Assembly: GCA_045545455.1 (NCBI GenBank)
Contig: JAZQAY010000079.1
Span: 1-10,119 of the forward strand
From: RUG754 sp045545455
Lineage (GTDB): Bacteria; Bacillota; Clostridia; Peptostreptococcales; Anaerovoracaceae
Length of the DNA: 10,119 bases
Direction of reading: 5' to 3'
The notes beneath the pieces are model-generated. The model made no database searches. It saw only the letters and a program-made list of their open reading frames with translations, and had not been told where the DNA came from. This document shows, in pieces, positions 1-6,221 of the stretch; positions within the stretch are counted from its first letter, which is position 1; each line of letters begins with the position of its first letter. The position numbers and the translations under genes were made by a program.

Positions 1-420
1 ATTCCCTGAAAATTTTAAACATATTATCATTGTTATATCAGGTACGCAGGCGAATTTTGAAGTATCTTCAAATGAACCCACGGTTACCCCCATAAATTCA
101 GTTATGTCACCATCCCATGTGATGGTTCCATCATCTAAATCTATATAAGCCCCATTGCCATCATCCTTAACAGTTCCTTCAATTTTTCCCCTTATTGCCT
201 TCGATGGATCATCGCTCCAGGTCAATGTGATCGTTGATTTCTCCACTTTAGCATTTATGTTCAGTTGACCAGCATAATCCTTTTGAGTAGAAGCACTATA
301 ATTATAGGAGCCGTAACATCCATCATCCCAACTGCAATCGATCCCCAGATTCTTTTCTCCGCAGGCTGTAAATGAGAATACCATTATGATTACTAAAAAA
401 ACGCTGATACTTTTTTTCAT
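1..420 (-). CDS. Putative lipoprotein, N-terminal part (cut by left edge)
   Basis: An uninterrupted frame of 140 codons runs from an ATG at 418-420 to the left edge, so the C-terminus lies outside. The start MKKSISVFLVIIMVFSFTAC is a classical type II signal peptide: lysines at residues 2-3, a hydrophobic core, and a lipobox FTAC with the lipidated cysteine at residue 20. The product is therefore expected to be anchored on the outer face of the membrane. A GGAGG motif 11 nt upstream (432-436) supports this start. The mature part is acidic and rich in Thr, Ser, Gly and Asp with alternating hydrophobic residues, which suggests a beta-rich extracytoplasmic domain; it has extra cysteines at residues 29, 35 and 125. 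I do not recognise a family. It has its own predicted promoter and leader hairpin. The lipoprotein assignment is firm, the function unknown. Confidence 0.85.
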   Translation of the reverse strand, partial: MKKSISVFLVIIMVFSFTACGEKNLGIDCSWDDGCYGSYNYSASTQKDYAGQLNINAKVEKSTITLTWSDDPSKAIRGKIEGTVKDDGNGAYIDLDDGTITWDGDITEFMGVTVGSFEDTSKFACVPDITMIICLKFSGN

Positions 421-519
421 AATACTTTTTTCCTCCCAAAAAATGGACAGTCGTATGATTATTCATTAACAACTAGCCACATTTCCCTGTGATAACCTTA
501 TATGTTTTCTTTTATTTAT

Positions 520-548
520 CTTGGGAGTTCCGTCAAGGAACTCCCAAG
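520..548 (-). other. Perfect 12-bp hairpin in the lipoprotein mRNA leader
   Basis: CTTGGGAGTTCC (520-531) and GGAACTCCCAAG (537-548) are exact inverted complements around a 5-nt loop. On the minus strand it would begin a few bases after the predicted start of the lipoprotein transcript. The bases after the stem in that direction are A-rich (ATAAATAAAAG), and there is no U-run on the plus side, so it is not a typical intrinsic terminator. A 5'-end stabilising stem or a protein-binding site is the better reading. The structure is seen directly; the role is inferred. Confidence 0.6.
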
Positions 549-550
549 AT

Positions 551-571
551 GTGATATGCGTAGTATATCAC
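551..571 (-). promoter_or_regulatory. Extended -10 promoter overlapped by a 7-bp inverted repeat
   Basis: On the minus strand TGATATACT forms an extended -10 (TATACT at 562-567) about 140 bp upstream of the lipoprotein start. The -35 region is weak (CCTGAA at a 17-nt spacing). GTGATAT (551-557) and ATATCAC (565-571) form a perfect dyad with a 7-nt spacer that covers the -10 and the likely transcription start, the usual place for a repressor operator. No regulator for it is visible in the window. Confidence 0.45.
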
Positions 572-641
572 GGCGTCGCGGCTGTTCAGGGTGGCGTTAC
601 AGTAATGAATTTTAAAGATACAATTCTTCCCAGCTTTCGCA

Positions 642-682
642 AAAACTAAAAAACCCAGTCACATGGACCAGGTTTTAGTTTT
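642..682 (-). terminator. Intrinsic terminator of the candidate RNA
   Basis: Read on the minus strand, ACC-TG-GTC, a 5-nt loop CATGT, then GAC-TG-GGT is followed at once by TTTTTTAGTTTTT. The stem can extend outward by AAAACT/AGTTTT pairing with two bulged bases (642-682), which also puts an A-rich tract before it. The shape is that of a rho-independent terminator for leftward transcription. Confidence 0.7.
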
Positions 683-836
683 CGTGGTTGCGGAGTGCGG
701 TTCTAAACCAGCGGCCTATGGATTCCATGTCCCGAAGACCAGTCTTGAAATTCTCAAGAATTCTTGCTTTTCAAGGCTTCCGGGATTTTATTGTAATATT
801 TATCCCCAAGAAAACCCACATATTCATGTGGGCATG
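642..836 (-). ncRNA. Candidate stand-alone structured RNA (~195 nt)
   Basis: On the minus strand this stretch has a TGn-TATAAT promoter just upstream (843-848), a chain of hairpins, and an intrinsic terminator at its end, but no credible reading frame. In RNA order: a 7-bp hairpin, CCCACAT with ATGTGGG (832-815); a linker GGGGAT...; a long hairpin at 785-730 with outer stem TCCC-(G)GAAG/CTTC-GGGA and inner stem CTTGAAA/TTTCAAG capped by CAAG-AATT-CTTG; a small ATGG-AAT-CCAT hairpin; a GGTT-TAG-AACC hairpin; then the terminator stem. The next gene on this strand starts more than 200 nt downstream of the terminator and appears to have its own promoter, so a riboswitch for it is unlikely. Size, orphan position and hairpin architecture recall RNAs such as raiA-motif RNA or 6S RNA of Clostridia, but I cannot confirm either identity from sequence alone. 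Confidence 0.55.
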
Positions 837-842
837 TATATC

Positions 843-848
843 ATTATA
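843..848 (-). promoter_or_regulatory. Extended -10 promoter of the candidate RNA
   Basis: The minus strand reads GTGATATAATG: a perfect TATAAT preceded by TGn. No good -35 is present at 16-18 nt, which is common for extended -10 promoters. Transcription would start near 836, immediately before the first hairpin of the structured RNA. Confidence 0.5.
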
Positions 849-893
849 TCACTTTTTCAAAAAGTCTACCTGACAGGAGATTTGTGGAATGAG

Positions 894-926
894 AAAAGGG
901 GTCTCAGACGATGTGAGATCCCTTTT
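894..926 (-). terminator. Intrinsic terminator after the hybrid kinase gene
   Basis: AAAAGGGGTCTCA (894-906) pairs with TGAGATCCCTTTT (914-926) over 13 positions with one G-U, around a 7-nt loop. It lies 31 bp past the kinase stop codon. The stem carries its own A and T tracts, so it can work in both directions; the leftward use, for the kinase operon, is the one the gene order calls for. Confidence 0.75.
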
Positions 927-957
927 AATGGATTATTTATTGGGTTTGAGATTATAA

Positions 958-3900
958 TTATTTTAGAAGTTCTGTCAGTGTCTGCATGATAGCATCGATA
1001 TCGTACGGCTTTGCCAGATGTCCGTTCATCCCGGCTTCAAGTGCGATCTTCCGGTCTTCTTCAAAGGCATTGGCTGTCACGGCAACAATAGGTATAGATG
1101 CTTTATCCTGATCCTCCATTGCACGGATCTGCCTTGCCGCTTCATACCCGTCCATTACAGGCATCTGGATATCCATCAGTATCACGTCATACGTCCCAGC
1201 AGGAGCCGAATCCATTTTTTCAACGGCTATAGCCCCGTTTGCTGCTATATCGATCTCGAACCCGGCGTTCTCCAATATGGCCACCGCGATCATCTGGTTC
1301 ATCTCGTTGTCTTCGGCAAGCAATATTCGTTTGCCCGTGAAGTCTGCTTTGGCAGGCACTTCGTCAGCATCAGATCTCTCAATATGGAATGGCTTAGCAA
1401 GTATACTTCTCAGCTCCGACATAAAGATAGGTTTTGAACAGAAGGCTGTTACGCCGGCCTCTCTGGCCTCGTCCTCGATATCTGACCAGTCATATGCTGT
1501 CAGTATGATGATCGGTGCATCATCACCGACGATCTTCCGGATCCTCCGCACGGTCTCGATACCGTTAAGATCCGGCATCATCCAGTCTATGATATATACC
1601 TTGAATTCATCTGCCTGATCCTTTGCCTCCTTGGCCCTGATCACGGCTTCCTTGCCGTAGTTGGTCCAGTCGGGTCTCATTCCGATATCACGAAGCATGG
1701 CGCTGACTGAGAGGCAGGAATTGGTATCGTCATCTGCCACCAGAGCACGCAGTCCTTGAAGTTCCGGGATCTTTTCGGAGATATCCTTGCTTTCGCCTAG
1801 CTTGCATGGGATCCTAACAACAAACTCCGAACCTTTGCCTTCTTCACTCTGTACAGTGATGGTGCCTCCCATCATATCCACGATGTTTTTCGAGATCGCC
1901 ATACCCAGCCCGGTACCCTGCGTTCCGCTGACGGTACTTGTCTTTTCTCTGGTGAAGGCCTCGAAGATAGTTTTCTGGAATTCCTTGCTCATACCAATGC
2001 CGTTATCCTTGATGCGGAACACGAAATCAGAAGTATCCGGACGTGGAGTGGGCTCTTCAATTAAACGAAAGCTTATAGTCCCTCCGGCAGGAGTAAACTT
2101 AATAGCGTTTGACAGTATGTTAAGCAGGACCTGATTCAAACGAAGCTTATCCGTAATAATATCCTCATGCTTCACATCTTGTGTATCGATCAGAAGATCC
2201 TGCTGTTTTGCCGTGATGTTTGCCTGGATGATGGTCCTGAGGTCGTGGATAACGTCCGGCAGATGGACCTCTGCTTCCTCAATGGTGACCTTCCCGCTTT
2301 CTATGCGGCTCATATCCAGCACGTCATTGATAAGAGAAAGAAGATGCTGGCTGGACACTGTTATCTTCTGAAGGTAATCCTTGACCTGTTCCGGATGATC
2401 CATATGTGAGGCAGCAAGTCCTGTGAAGCCGACAATAGCATTCATCGGTGTACGTATGTCGTGAGACATGTTATTCAAAAATGCTGTTTTGGCACGGTTT
2501 GCATGTTCTGCAGCTACCAGCGCATCAGAAAGGGCTTTCTGTTTCTGCTGCTCTTCCCTGACGATCTCAGTAACATCGCTGTGATAGCCACTCAGATGAT
2601 GCGTATGCTCATCCAGTGCCTTTGCAGTCCCGCCGCAGCGTACATAGATCATGCCTTTTTCAGGATGATTCCAGAGATATGTATTTTCGGAAAGTTTTCC
2701 CTCAAGCATTTCGGAAACACTCTTTTGTACGGAGGGTATCGCATCTTCATCGATACGCGAATACCAGAAATCATAAATTTCTTCCTCCGTCATATCCTGT
2801 CCTGTGATCCCCAGAAGCTCTGTCATCTTAACGTTTCCCCTCATACGCGGGGCTTTGCCATCCTCCAGAATGATGTGCCAGACGCCAAAGCCTGCAGAAG
2901 CAATGATCTCATTGTTCTCCAGGAGGGCCTTTCTGCTCTCCTCAAGCTTTCTGTTGTTTTCCTCCAGCTCGATACGGGCTGTTTCCTTATCTCTGATCTG
3001 CGTACGGGATCTTCGGTTGTCACGGAGAAGCAGATAAATAATGAGAGCTGCGATCGCAATAATACCAAGGACAAATTTCTCAAGATGCTCTCTTACCAGA
3101 TCAAAAAAGCTGTATGAATACAGACCATCGGCATAACGATAGGCCTGATTCTGACCATAATCGACTCCTAGCACATTTATCCCGCGGTTCAGCAGCTTCA
3201 GCAGCCCTTCGTTTCCCATTGCCACTCCATAGCAGCGATCATCGCTCTGGCTGAGCTGAAGAAGAGAAAGACTCTGATAACGCGTATTTTTAAGAATGTC
3301 ATTGGCTCTCAGTCCGTTTAATGTAGTCGCATCCTCTTTTTCTGAAACGACTGCTTCAAGACAGTCATCCACTGAAGGATACATAGTGATCTGCGCGTCC
3401 GGGAAATGGGTGCGAACATAGTAGTACTGCATCCGGTTATTCTCATTTACCGCAAAGTGCGATATCTCATCTCTTTTGAATTCTCCATGAAAAACGATCT
3501 CTGTGGCAGCAGAGACCACAGGATTTGTCTGGTATATACCGCTCTCCTCAGAGTAGTAGAGTCCGCCTCCTACAGGAAACCCGGTATCGATCACTCCGGA
3601 AACCAGGTCCGCGATCATATCGTCATAATTTTTATAGCCATGATAGCTTACAGTAAGAGTATCGATGTTCAGGCTTTTAAGCAGCTGTTCCGTGACATCC
3701 GTCACGACGCCGGTCGCCTGTCCGTTTTCATCCGTATCGCTGTAAGGCAGGTATGCTTCCAGATAACCTACTCTGAGTTCCTTATGAGAATCCAGCCACT
3801 CAGTCTCTGCTACAGAATGTGCACGGCTTGCAAGGCTTCCGGAATAGTACTTAGTACTGAGGGAATTCAGGTAGTTTGGTTCTTCCACAGCAAGAAGCGT

Positions 3901-4602
3901 CTGCGCTGTGTTCAGCTGCTCCAGAAGATCAGGCCTGTTGACATTGACCGTGAGATAATAGTCGGAGGATCCGAAGGAGTAAAGGATCACCGCATCTTCG
4001 GCGCTGAAACCGCTGTCGCCCTCGCCGGCAAGCACATCCAATTCTTTCGCATTAAAAGATGCGAACAAACTGTCATAGTCAGGAAATGTTACGACCTCAG
4101 CTTTCACCCCATGTGAGTCTAAAAACGTATGAAGTGCATCCACGAGAGCGCTTTCCATTACGCCGATACTTTTACCTTCAAGGGTCATAGGGTCCACAGT
4201 GATCTCTGTGTCCCCCTCATGCTTTACCAAATTGTATGACTCATGTCCCATGGCAGCTTCCGGATATCCTACCAGTCCTATCCTGTCTTCCTTAAGAGCA
4301 AGTCCTGCCAAAAGATCGATCTCGCCGTCCAACAGCATCTGATAGAGATCAGTAAAGGAACCATATATATAGTCATATTTCCAGCCGGTGTATTCAGCAA
4401 GCTTCCGGTAGTATTCGTATGCATAGCCTGTTTTTACAGCGCCATCTTCCGCACCCTCCTGGAAGATCTCATTCTCATAGTATCCGACCCTTACGGTCTT
4501 CACATCATCCGCATAGGCAATTACGGCAGAAGACAGAGAAAAGACCATAAGCACGCTGATCAGCAGACAAATCAGTATATTATTTTTTAGCTTCCGTTTC
4601 AT
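958..4602 (-). CDS. BvgS-like hybrid sensor histidine kinase (2 SBP, PAS, kinase, 2 receiver domains)
   Basis: A membrane sensor kinase of 1214 residues. In order: signal anchor (about 9-30); two family-3 periplasmic solute-binding-like domains (about 36-255 and 274-490); transmembrane helix (about 509-526); short coiled coil (538-566); PAS-like domain (about 565-685); HisKA dimerisation domain with the phosphate-accepting His714 in NMSHDIRTPMN; HATPase with N832, DNGIG (866-870) and GTGLG (896-900); then two receiver domains. The first receiver keeps D957-D959, phospho-acceptor D1006, T1035 and K1057; the second keeps E1097/D1098, D1144, T1176 and K1198, so both look active. The tandem binding domains suggest that a small extracytoplasmic ligand such as an amino acid is sensed. 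Unlike BvgS/EvgS there is no C-terminal HPt domain, and no DNA-binding response regulator is adjacent. GGAGG 6 nt before the ATG supports the start. It follows the methyltransferase gene by 39 nt, so the two are probably co-transcribed. Confidence 0.93.
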   Translation of the reverse strand: MKRKLKNNILICLLISVLMVFSLSSAVIAYADDVKTVRVGYYENEIFQEGAEDGAVKTGYAYEYYRKLAEYTGWKYDYIYGSFTDLYQMLLDGEIDLLAGLALKEDRIGLVGYPEAAMGHESYNLVKHEGDTEITVDPMTLEGKSIGVMESALVDALHTFLDSHGVKAEVVTFPDYDSLFASFNAKELDVLAGEGDSGFSAEDAVILYSFGSSDYYLTVNVNRPDLLEQLNTAQTLLAVEEPNYLNSLSTKYYSGSLASRAHSVAETEWLDSHKELRVGYLEAYLPYSDTDENGQATGVVTDVTEQLLKSLNIDTLTVSYHGYKNYDDMIADLVSGVIDTGFPVGGGLYYSEESGIYQTNPVVSAATEIVFHGEFKRDEISHFAVNENNRMQYYYVRTHFPDAQITMYPSVDDCLEAVVSEKEDATTLNGLRANDILKNTRYQSLSLLQLSQSDDRCYGVAMGNEGLLKLLNRGINVLGVDYGQNQAYRYADGLYSYSFFDLVREHLEKFVLGIIAIAALIIYLLLRDNRRSRTQIRDKETARIELEENNRKLEESRKALLENNEIIASAGFGVWHIILEDGKAPRMRGNVKMTELLGITGQDMTEEEIYDFWYSRIDEDAIPSVQKSVSEMLEGKLSENTYLWNHPEKGMIYVRCGGTAKALDEHTHHLSGYHSDVTEIVREEQQKQKALSDALVAAEHANRAKTAFLNNMSHDIRTPMNAIVGFTGLAASHMDHPEQVKDYLQKITVSSQHLLSLINDVLDMSRIESGKVTIEEAEVHLPDVIHDLRTIIQANITAKQQDLLIDTQDVKHEDIITDKLRLNQVLLNILSNAIKFTPAGGTISFRLIEEPTPRPDTSDFVFRIKDNGIGMSKEFQKTIFEAFTREKTSTVSGTQGTGLGMAISKNIVDMMGGTITVQSEEGKGSEFVVRIPCKLGESKDISEKIPELQGLRALVADDDTNSCLSVSAMLRDIGMRPDWTNYGKEAVIRAKEAKDQADEFKVYIIDWMMPDLNGIETVRRIRKIVGDDAPIIILTAYDWSDIEDEAREAGVTAFCSKPIFMSELRSILAKPFHIERSDADEVPAKADFTGKRILLAEDNEMNQMIAVAILENAGFEIDIAANGAIAVEKMDSAPAGTYDVILMDIQMPVMDGYEAARQIRAMEDQDKASIPIVAVTANAFEEDRKIALEAGMNGHLAKPYDIDAIMQTLTELLK

Positions 4603-4641
4603 TTATTACCTCCGCCTTTTAATGATCCAGGCTGTCGTCAT

Positions 4642-5301
4642 TCAGCAATCGATGTTCTCAGCGTTCATATCCTGATTGTTCAACCCATCCGGTATCGTCA
4701 GAACTCCACCGCAGAATGATATCTTCTCAAAGTTCATCGAAGGAAATTCCATCGCGAATTCGTCCGCTGCAAAGTAATATTCCTCATCATCCCATTCGTC
4801 GATAAACTCCTGCCTGCAAGACTCCAGTTCCGCGCGAGTCCCGAAAGCGATATCTCCGATGAGTATCCTGCCTCCAGCTTTGAGAAGCCTCAGCAGTTCG
4901 TGAATGAGAGCTATCTTCTGATCATCAGTCAGATGATGCATGGCATAGATGGCCACGATGAAATCATATTTCTTCTCCAGAAGCGACTCAACCAGCCCCT
5001 CACCAAAGTCCTTCTGGTAAAGGTGCGCTCTCGGCATCCTGGCCTGCGCAAGTTCTGTCATCCTTGCAGAATAGTCCTGGCCGTAGATATCACAGCCGTT
5101 TTCATATAGTTTAGAAGCAAGAGTACCAGTGCCAAAGCCCAGTTCAAGAACTGTTGCGCCTCTCTTCTGCAGAATGGTCTGGGTGATACTCTCATGGATC
5201 TCCCTGTACCCTGCAAAAGGATAAGAATTCTTTTTCGCCTCCAGCTCCATGTCTCTATCGTAATTGTCTGCCCAGGCATCAAAGCCTTTGCTGTCAAACA
5301 T
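4642..5301 (-). CDS. Class I SAM-dependent methyltransferase
   Basis: A 219-residue soluble protein with the Rossmann-type methyltransferase fold. Motif I is VLELGFGTGT (residues 51-60), the SAM-binding loop; an acidic residue follows strand 2 (DIYGQDYS, about 71-78); the motif IV region is YDFIVAIYAMHHL (112-124); and LLKAGGRILIGD (139-150) is the usual strand 5 region. The N-terminal FDAWADNYD resembles YrrT-type small-molecule methyltransferases, but the substrate cannot be read from the sequence. AGGAGG 8 nt upstream of the ATG supports the start. It is the first gene of an operon with the hybrid kinase, an unusual pairing that may mean only shared expression. The C-terminal part (about 165-219) is acidic with no motif I recognise. 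Confidence 0.88.
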   Translation of the reverse strand: MFDSKGFDAWADNYDRDMELEAKKNSYPFAGYREIHESITQTILQKRGATVLELGFGTGTLASKLYENGCDIYGQDYSARMTELAQARMPRAHLYQKDFGEGLVESLLEKKYDFIVAIYAMHHLTDDQKIALIHELLRLLKAGGRILIGDIAFGTRAELESCRQEFIDEWDDEEYYFAADEFAMEFPSMNFEKISFCGGVLTIPDGLNNQDMNAENIDC

Positions 5302-5379
5302 ATTTCTTACCTCCTGGGTCTATCCGATATATTCTTTCCTCTTTACACCACAAACAGATTTAGCGATATGTATGTTTGT

Positions 5380-5385
5380 ATTATA
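5380..5385 (-). promoter_or_regulatory. Promoter of the methyltransferase-kinase operon
   Basis: The minus strand has TGGTATAAT, an extended -10 (TATAAT at 5380-5385), with a poor -35 (TTTAGA at 17 nt). The leader would be about 70 nt. It contains CAAACA (5351-5356) and TGTTTG (5373-5378), a 6-bp inverted repeat just after the likely start site, a possible operator or weak leader stem. No promoter is visible in the 39-nt gap before the kinase. Confidence 0.5.
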
Positions 5386-5458
5386 CCACACATCATCATC
5401 TATCTAAAGCCTTTTCATAGGGACAGCTTCGCCTAAAACAGTTTCAGTATATAAAAAA

Positions 5459-5486
5459 GCCCGGTCCGCAATAATGCGAATCGGGC
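5459..5486 (-). terminator. Intrinsic terminator, leftward
   Basis: GCCCG (5459-5463) pairs with CGGGC (5482-5486), continued by G-U and T-A pairs, one mismatch, and CGCA/TGCG around an ATAA loop. On the minus strand the stem runs straight into TTTTTTAT. It ends some leftward transcript that starts to its right. The tRNA cluster already has a terminator at 5749-5776, so either this is a second stop or it ends a separate small RNA. Confidence 0.75.
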
Positions 5487-5559
5487 GTAAACGCATGATT
5501 CCATGTTTCATGAAAACAGATATAATGAAGGTGATAATGTATGATTCTACCTGGACTTC

Positions 5560-5624
5560 GAAACTTCGGGTCCTCCCCGGGGTAAAACCACAAATAAATG
5601 GGGATGGAAACTTCGAGTCCTCCC
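5560..5624. repeat. 18-bp direct repeat pair, one mismatch
   Basis: GAAACTTCGGGTCCTCCC (5560-5577) and GAAACTTCGAGTCCTCCC (5607-5624) differ at one base and start 47 bp apart. Each lies next to hairpin-forming bases: the first is inside GGAC...GTCC, the second near GGGATG...CATCCC on the minus strand. Together they look like a duplicated RNA hairpin module or a two-site binding target. Confidence 0.65.
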
Positions 5625-5748
5625 TTCGGCCATGTTTATCCCACCACTCATCCCACCGTTCATGTGATTGAACGTATAGTGAGCAGTAAGATCGGCTAAA
5701 AGGCACTTTCTCAATCTTACTATACAGTATATGTTCCGTGATAAACAA

Positions 5749-5776
5749 AAGATCTTCACGCTTTTGTGAAGATCTT
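5749..5776 (-). terminator. Intrinsic terminator of the tRNA cluster
   Basis: AAGATCTTCAC (5749-5759) and GTGAAGATCTT (5766-5776) form a perfect 11-bp stem with a 6-nt loop. On the minus strand it begins 6 nt past the CCA end of the initiator tRNA and ends in TTTTGTTT, which makes it the natural 3' end of the cluster. Confidence 0.85.
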
Positions 5777-5782
5777 CGAGTC

Positions 5783-5858
<76 letters not shown>

Positions 5859-5916
5859 ATGTCATATGATCGGCTGCAGGGACGCTACCCACGCAAACCG
5901 TTAAAAAGGAATTTAT

Positions 5917-6005
5917 TGGTGCCGGAGACCGGGGTCGAACCGGTACGATCGGTAAGGATCGCGGGATTTTAAGTCCCGTGCGTCTGCCAATTCCGCCACT
6001 CCGGC
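5917..6005 (-). tRNA. tRNA-Leu (UAA)
   Basis: An 89-nt class II tRNA on the minus strand. The acceptor GCCGGAG pairs with CTCCGGC, the anticodon stem CGGGA/TCCCG encloses CTTAAAA (anticodon UAA, reading UUA and UUG), and the long variable arm CGATC...GATCG is typical of leucine tRNAs. The T arm is CCGGTTCGACCCCGG and the CCA end is encoded. Its 5' end directly abuts the T-run of the terminator-like hairpin that follows tRNA-Asn. The 58-nt spacer to tRNA-Met shows no clear promoter or terminator. Confidence 0.96.
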
Positions 6006-6040
6006 AAAAAATCCCGCAGGCTGCATATAGCAGCTTGCGG
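6006..6040 (-). terminator. Terminator-like hairpin between tRNA-Asn and tRNA-Leu
   Basis: CCGCAGGCTGC (6014-6024) pairs with GCAGCTTGCGG (6030-6040), 11 bp with one G-U, around an ATATA loop. On the minus strand it is followed by GA and six T (6011-6006), and the next base is the first of tRNA-Leu. By shape it is a full intrinsic terminator placed inside the tRNA cluster. It may cut read-through to the downstream tRNAs or mark a processing site. Confidence 0.6.
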
Positions 6041-6051
6041 AATGGTGAGAT

Positions 6052-6126
6052 TGGCTCCGGGGGTGAGACTCGAACTCACAACCTTGCGGTTAACAGCCGC
6101 CTGCTCCGCCATTGAGCTACTCCGGA
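6052..6126 (-). tRNA. tRNA-Asn (GUU)
   Basis: A 75-nt minus-strand cloverleaf: acceptor TCCGGAG/CCCCGGA, D stem GCTC/GAGC, anticodon loop CTGTTAA (anticodon GUU), T arm GTGAG-TTCGAGT-CTCAC, discriminator G and encoded CCA. Two stem positions do not pair: A6-C67 in the acceptor and G27-A43 at the top of the anticodon stem. That is unusual but compatible with function. It is the first gene after the consensus promoter at 6157-6186. Confidence 0.93.
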
Positions 6127-6156
6127 ATACGGTCGCCGTTCCCAGCGACATTTGAT

Positions 6157-6186
6157 ATTATACTCCTACCCTTCATATTATGTCAA
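6157..6186 (-). promoter_or_regulatory. Consensus promoter of the tRNA cluster
   Basis: The minus strand has TTGACA (6181-6186) and TATAAT (6157-6162), both perfect consensus hexamers, with an 18-bp spacer. Transcription would start near 6150, about 24 nt before tRNA-Asn. This is the strongest promoter in the window, as expected for stable RNA. Confidence 0.88.
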
Positions 6187-6221
6187 GGGCTTTTTTGCCT
6201 AAAAATAAACATTTAAAGATA

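Larger units (their letters stand above)
5459..5712 (-). other. Structured, GGA-rich stretch, possible second small RNA
   Basis: The protein-free stretch between two leftward terminators. On the minus strand TTGTTT (5743-5748) and TATAGT (5719-5724), 18 nt apart, could be a promoter placed directly after the tRNA terminator, giving an RNA of about 250 nt ending at 5459. The candidate RNA carries GTTCA/TGAAC and GGAC/GTCC hairpins, two copies of GGTGGGAT, and eight GGA triplets. An 8-bp inverted repeat (AGTAAGAT 5685-5692, ATCTTACT 5714-5721) lies across the promoter and start. The promoter match is modest and I recognise no RNA family. It could also be only the decaying 3' flank of the tRNA cluster. 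Confidence 0.3.

Noticed and set aside
664..827. Minus-strand frame reading ...ENFKTGLRDMESIGRWFRTALRNHEN before a stop, looking like a protein C-terminus
   Set aside because: The frame is only about 31 codons between stops (18 more in frame above an internal TGA), has no start with a ribosome site, and its bases are fully explained by overlapping hairpins and a terminator. A gene remnant is not excluded, but structured RNA fits better.
663..989. Plus-strand open frames of up to 108 codons in the left intergenic region
   Set aside because: They start in the loop region of a terminator hairpin, run antisense through the structured RNA and the 3' end of the kinase gene, lack ribosome sites and have no family-like sequence.
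2461..4116. Long plus-strand frames (up to 236 codons) inside the kinase gene
   Set aside because: They are antisense shadows of a well-supported multidomain kinase; their translations are rich in Cys, His and Arg without motifs and lack ribosome sites.
5536..5673. Plus-strand 45-codon frame starting at an ATG preceded by GAAGGTGATA
   Set aside because: The TATAAT upstream is too close for a normal leader, the peptide is low in hydrophobic pattern and the repeats and hairpins explain the sequence; there is no independent support for translation.
5404..5748. Minus-strand 114-codon open frame between the operon promoter and the tRNA cluster
   Set aside because: It runs through an intrinsic terminator (5459-5486), an imperfect repeat pair and the region just after the tRNA terminator, has no ribosome site, and shows no family features.
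5969..6151. Minus-strand frame reading FRSSSMAEQAAVNRKVVSSSLTPG
   Set aside because: It is the translation of tRNA-Asn and the 5' part of tRNA-Leu, again a tRNA shadow.
6187..6200. Short GGC/GCC hairpin with a TTTTTT loop after the LysR gene
   Set aside because: Only about three or four pairs can form and the T-run is the loop, not a tail, so it is not a convincing terminator.
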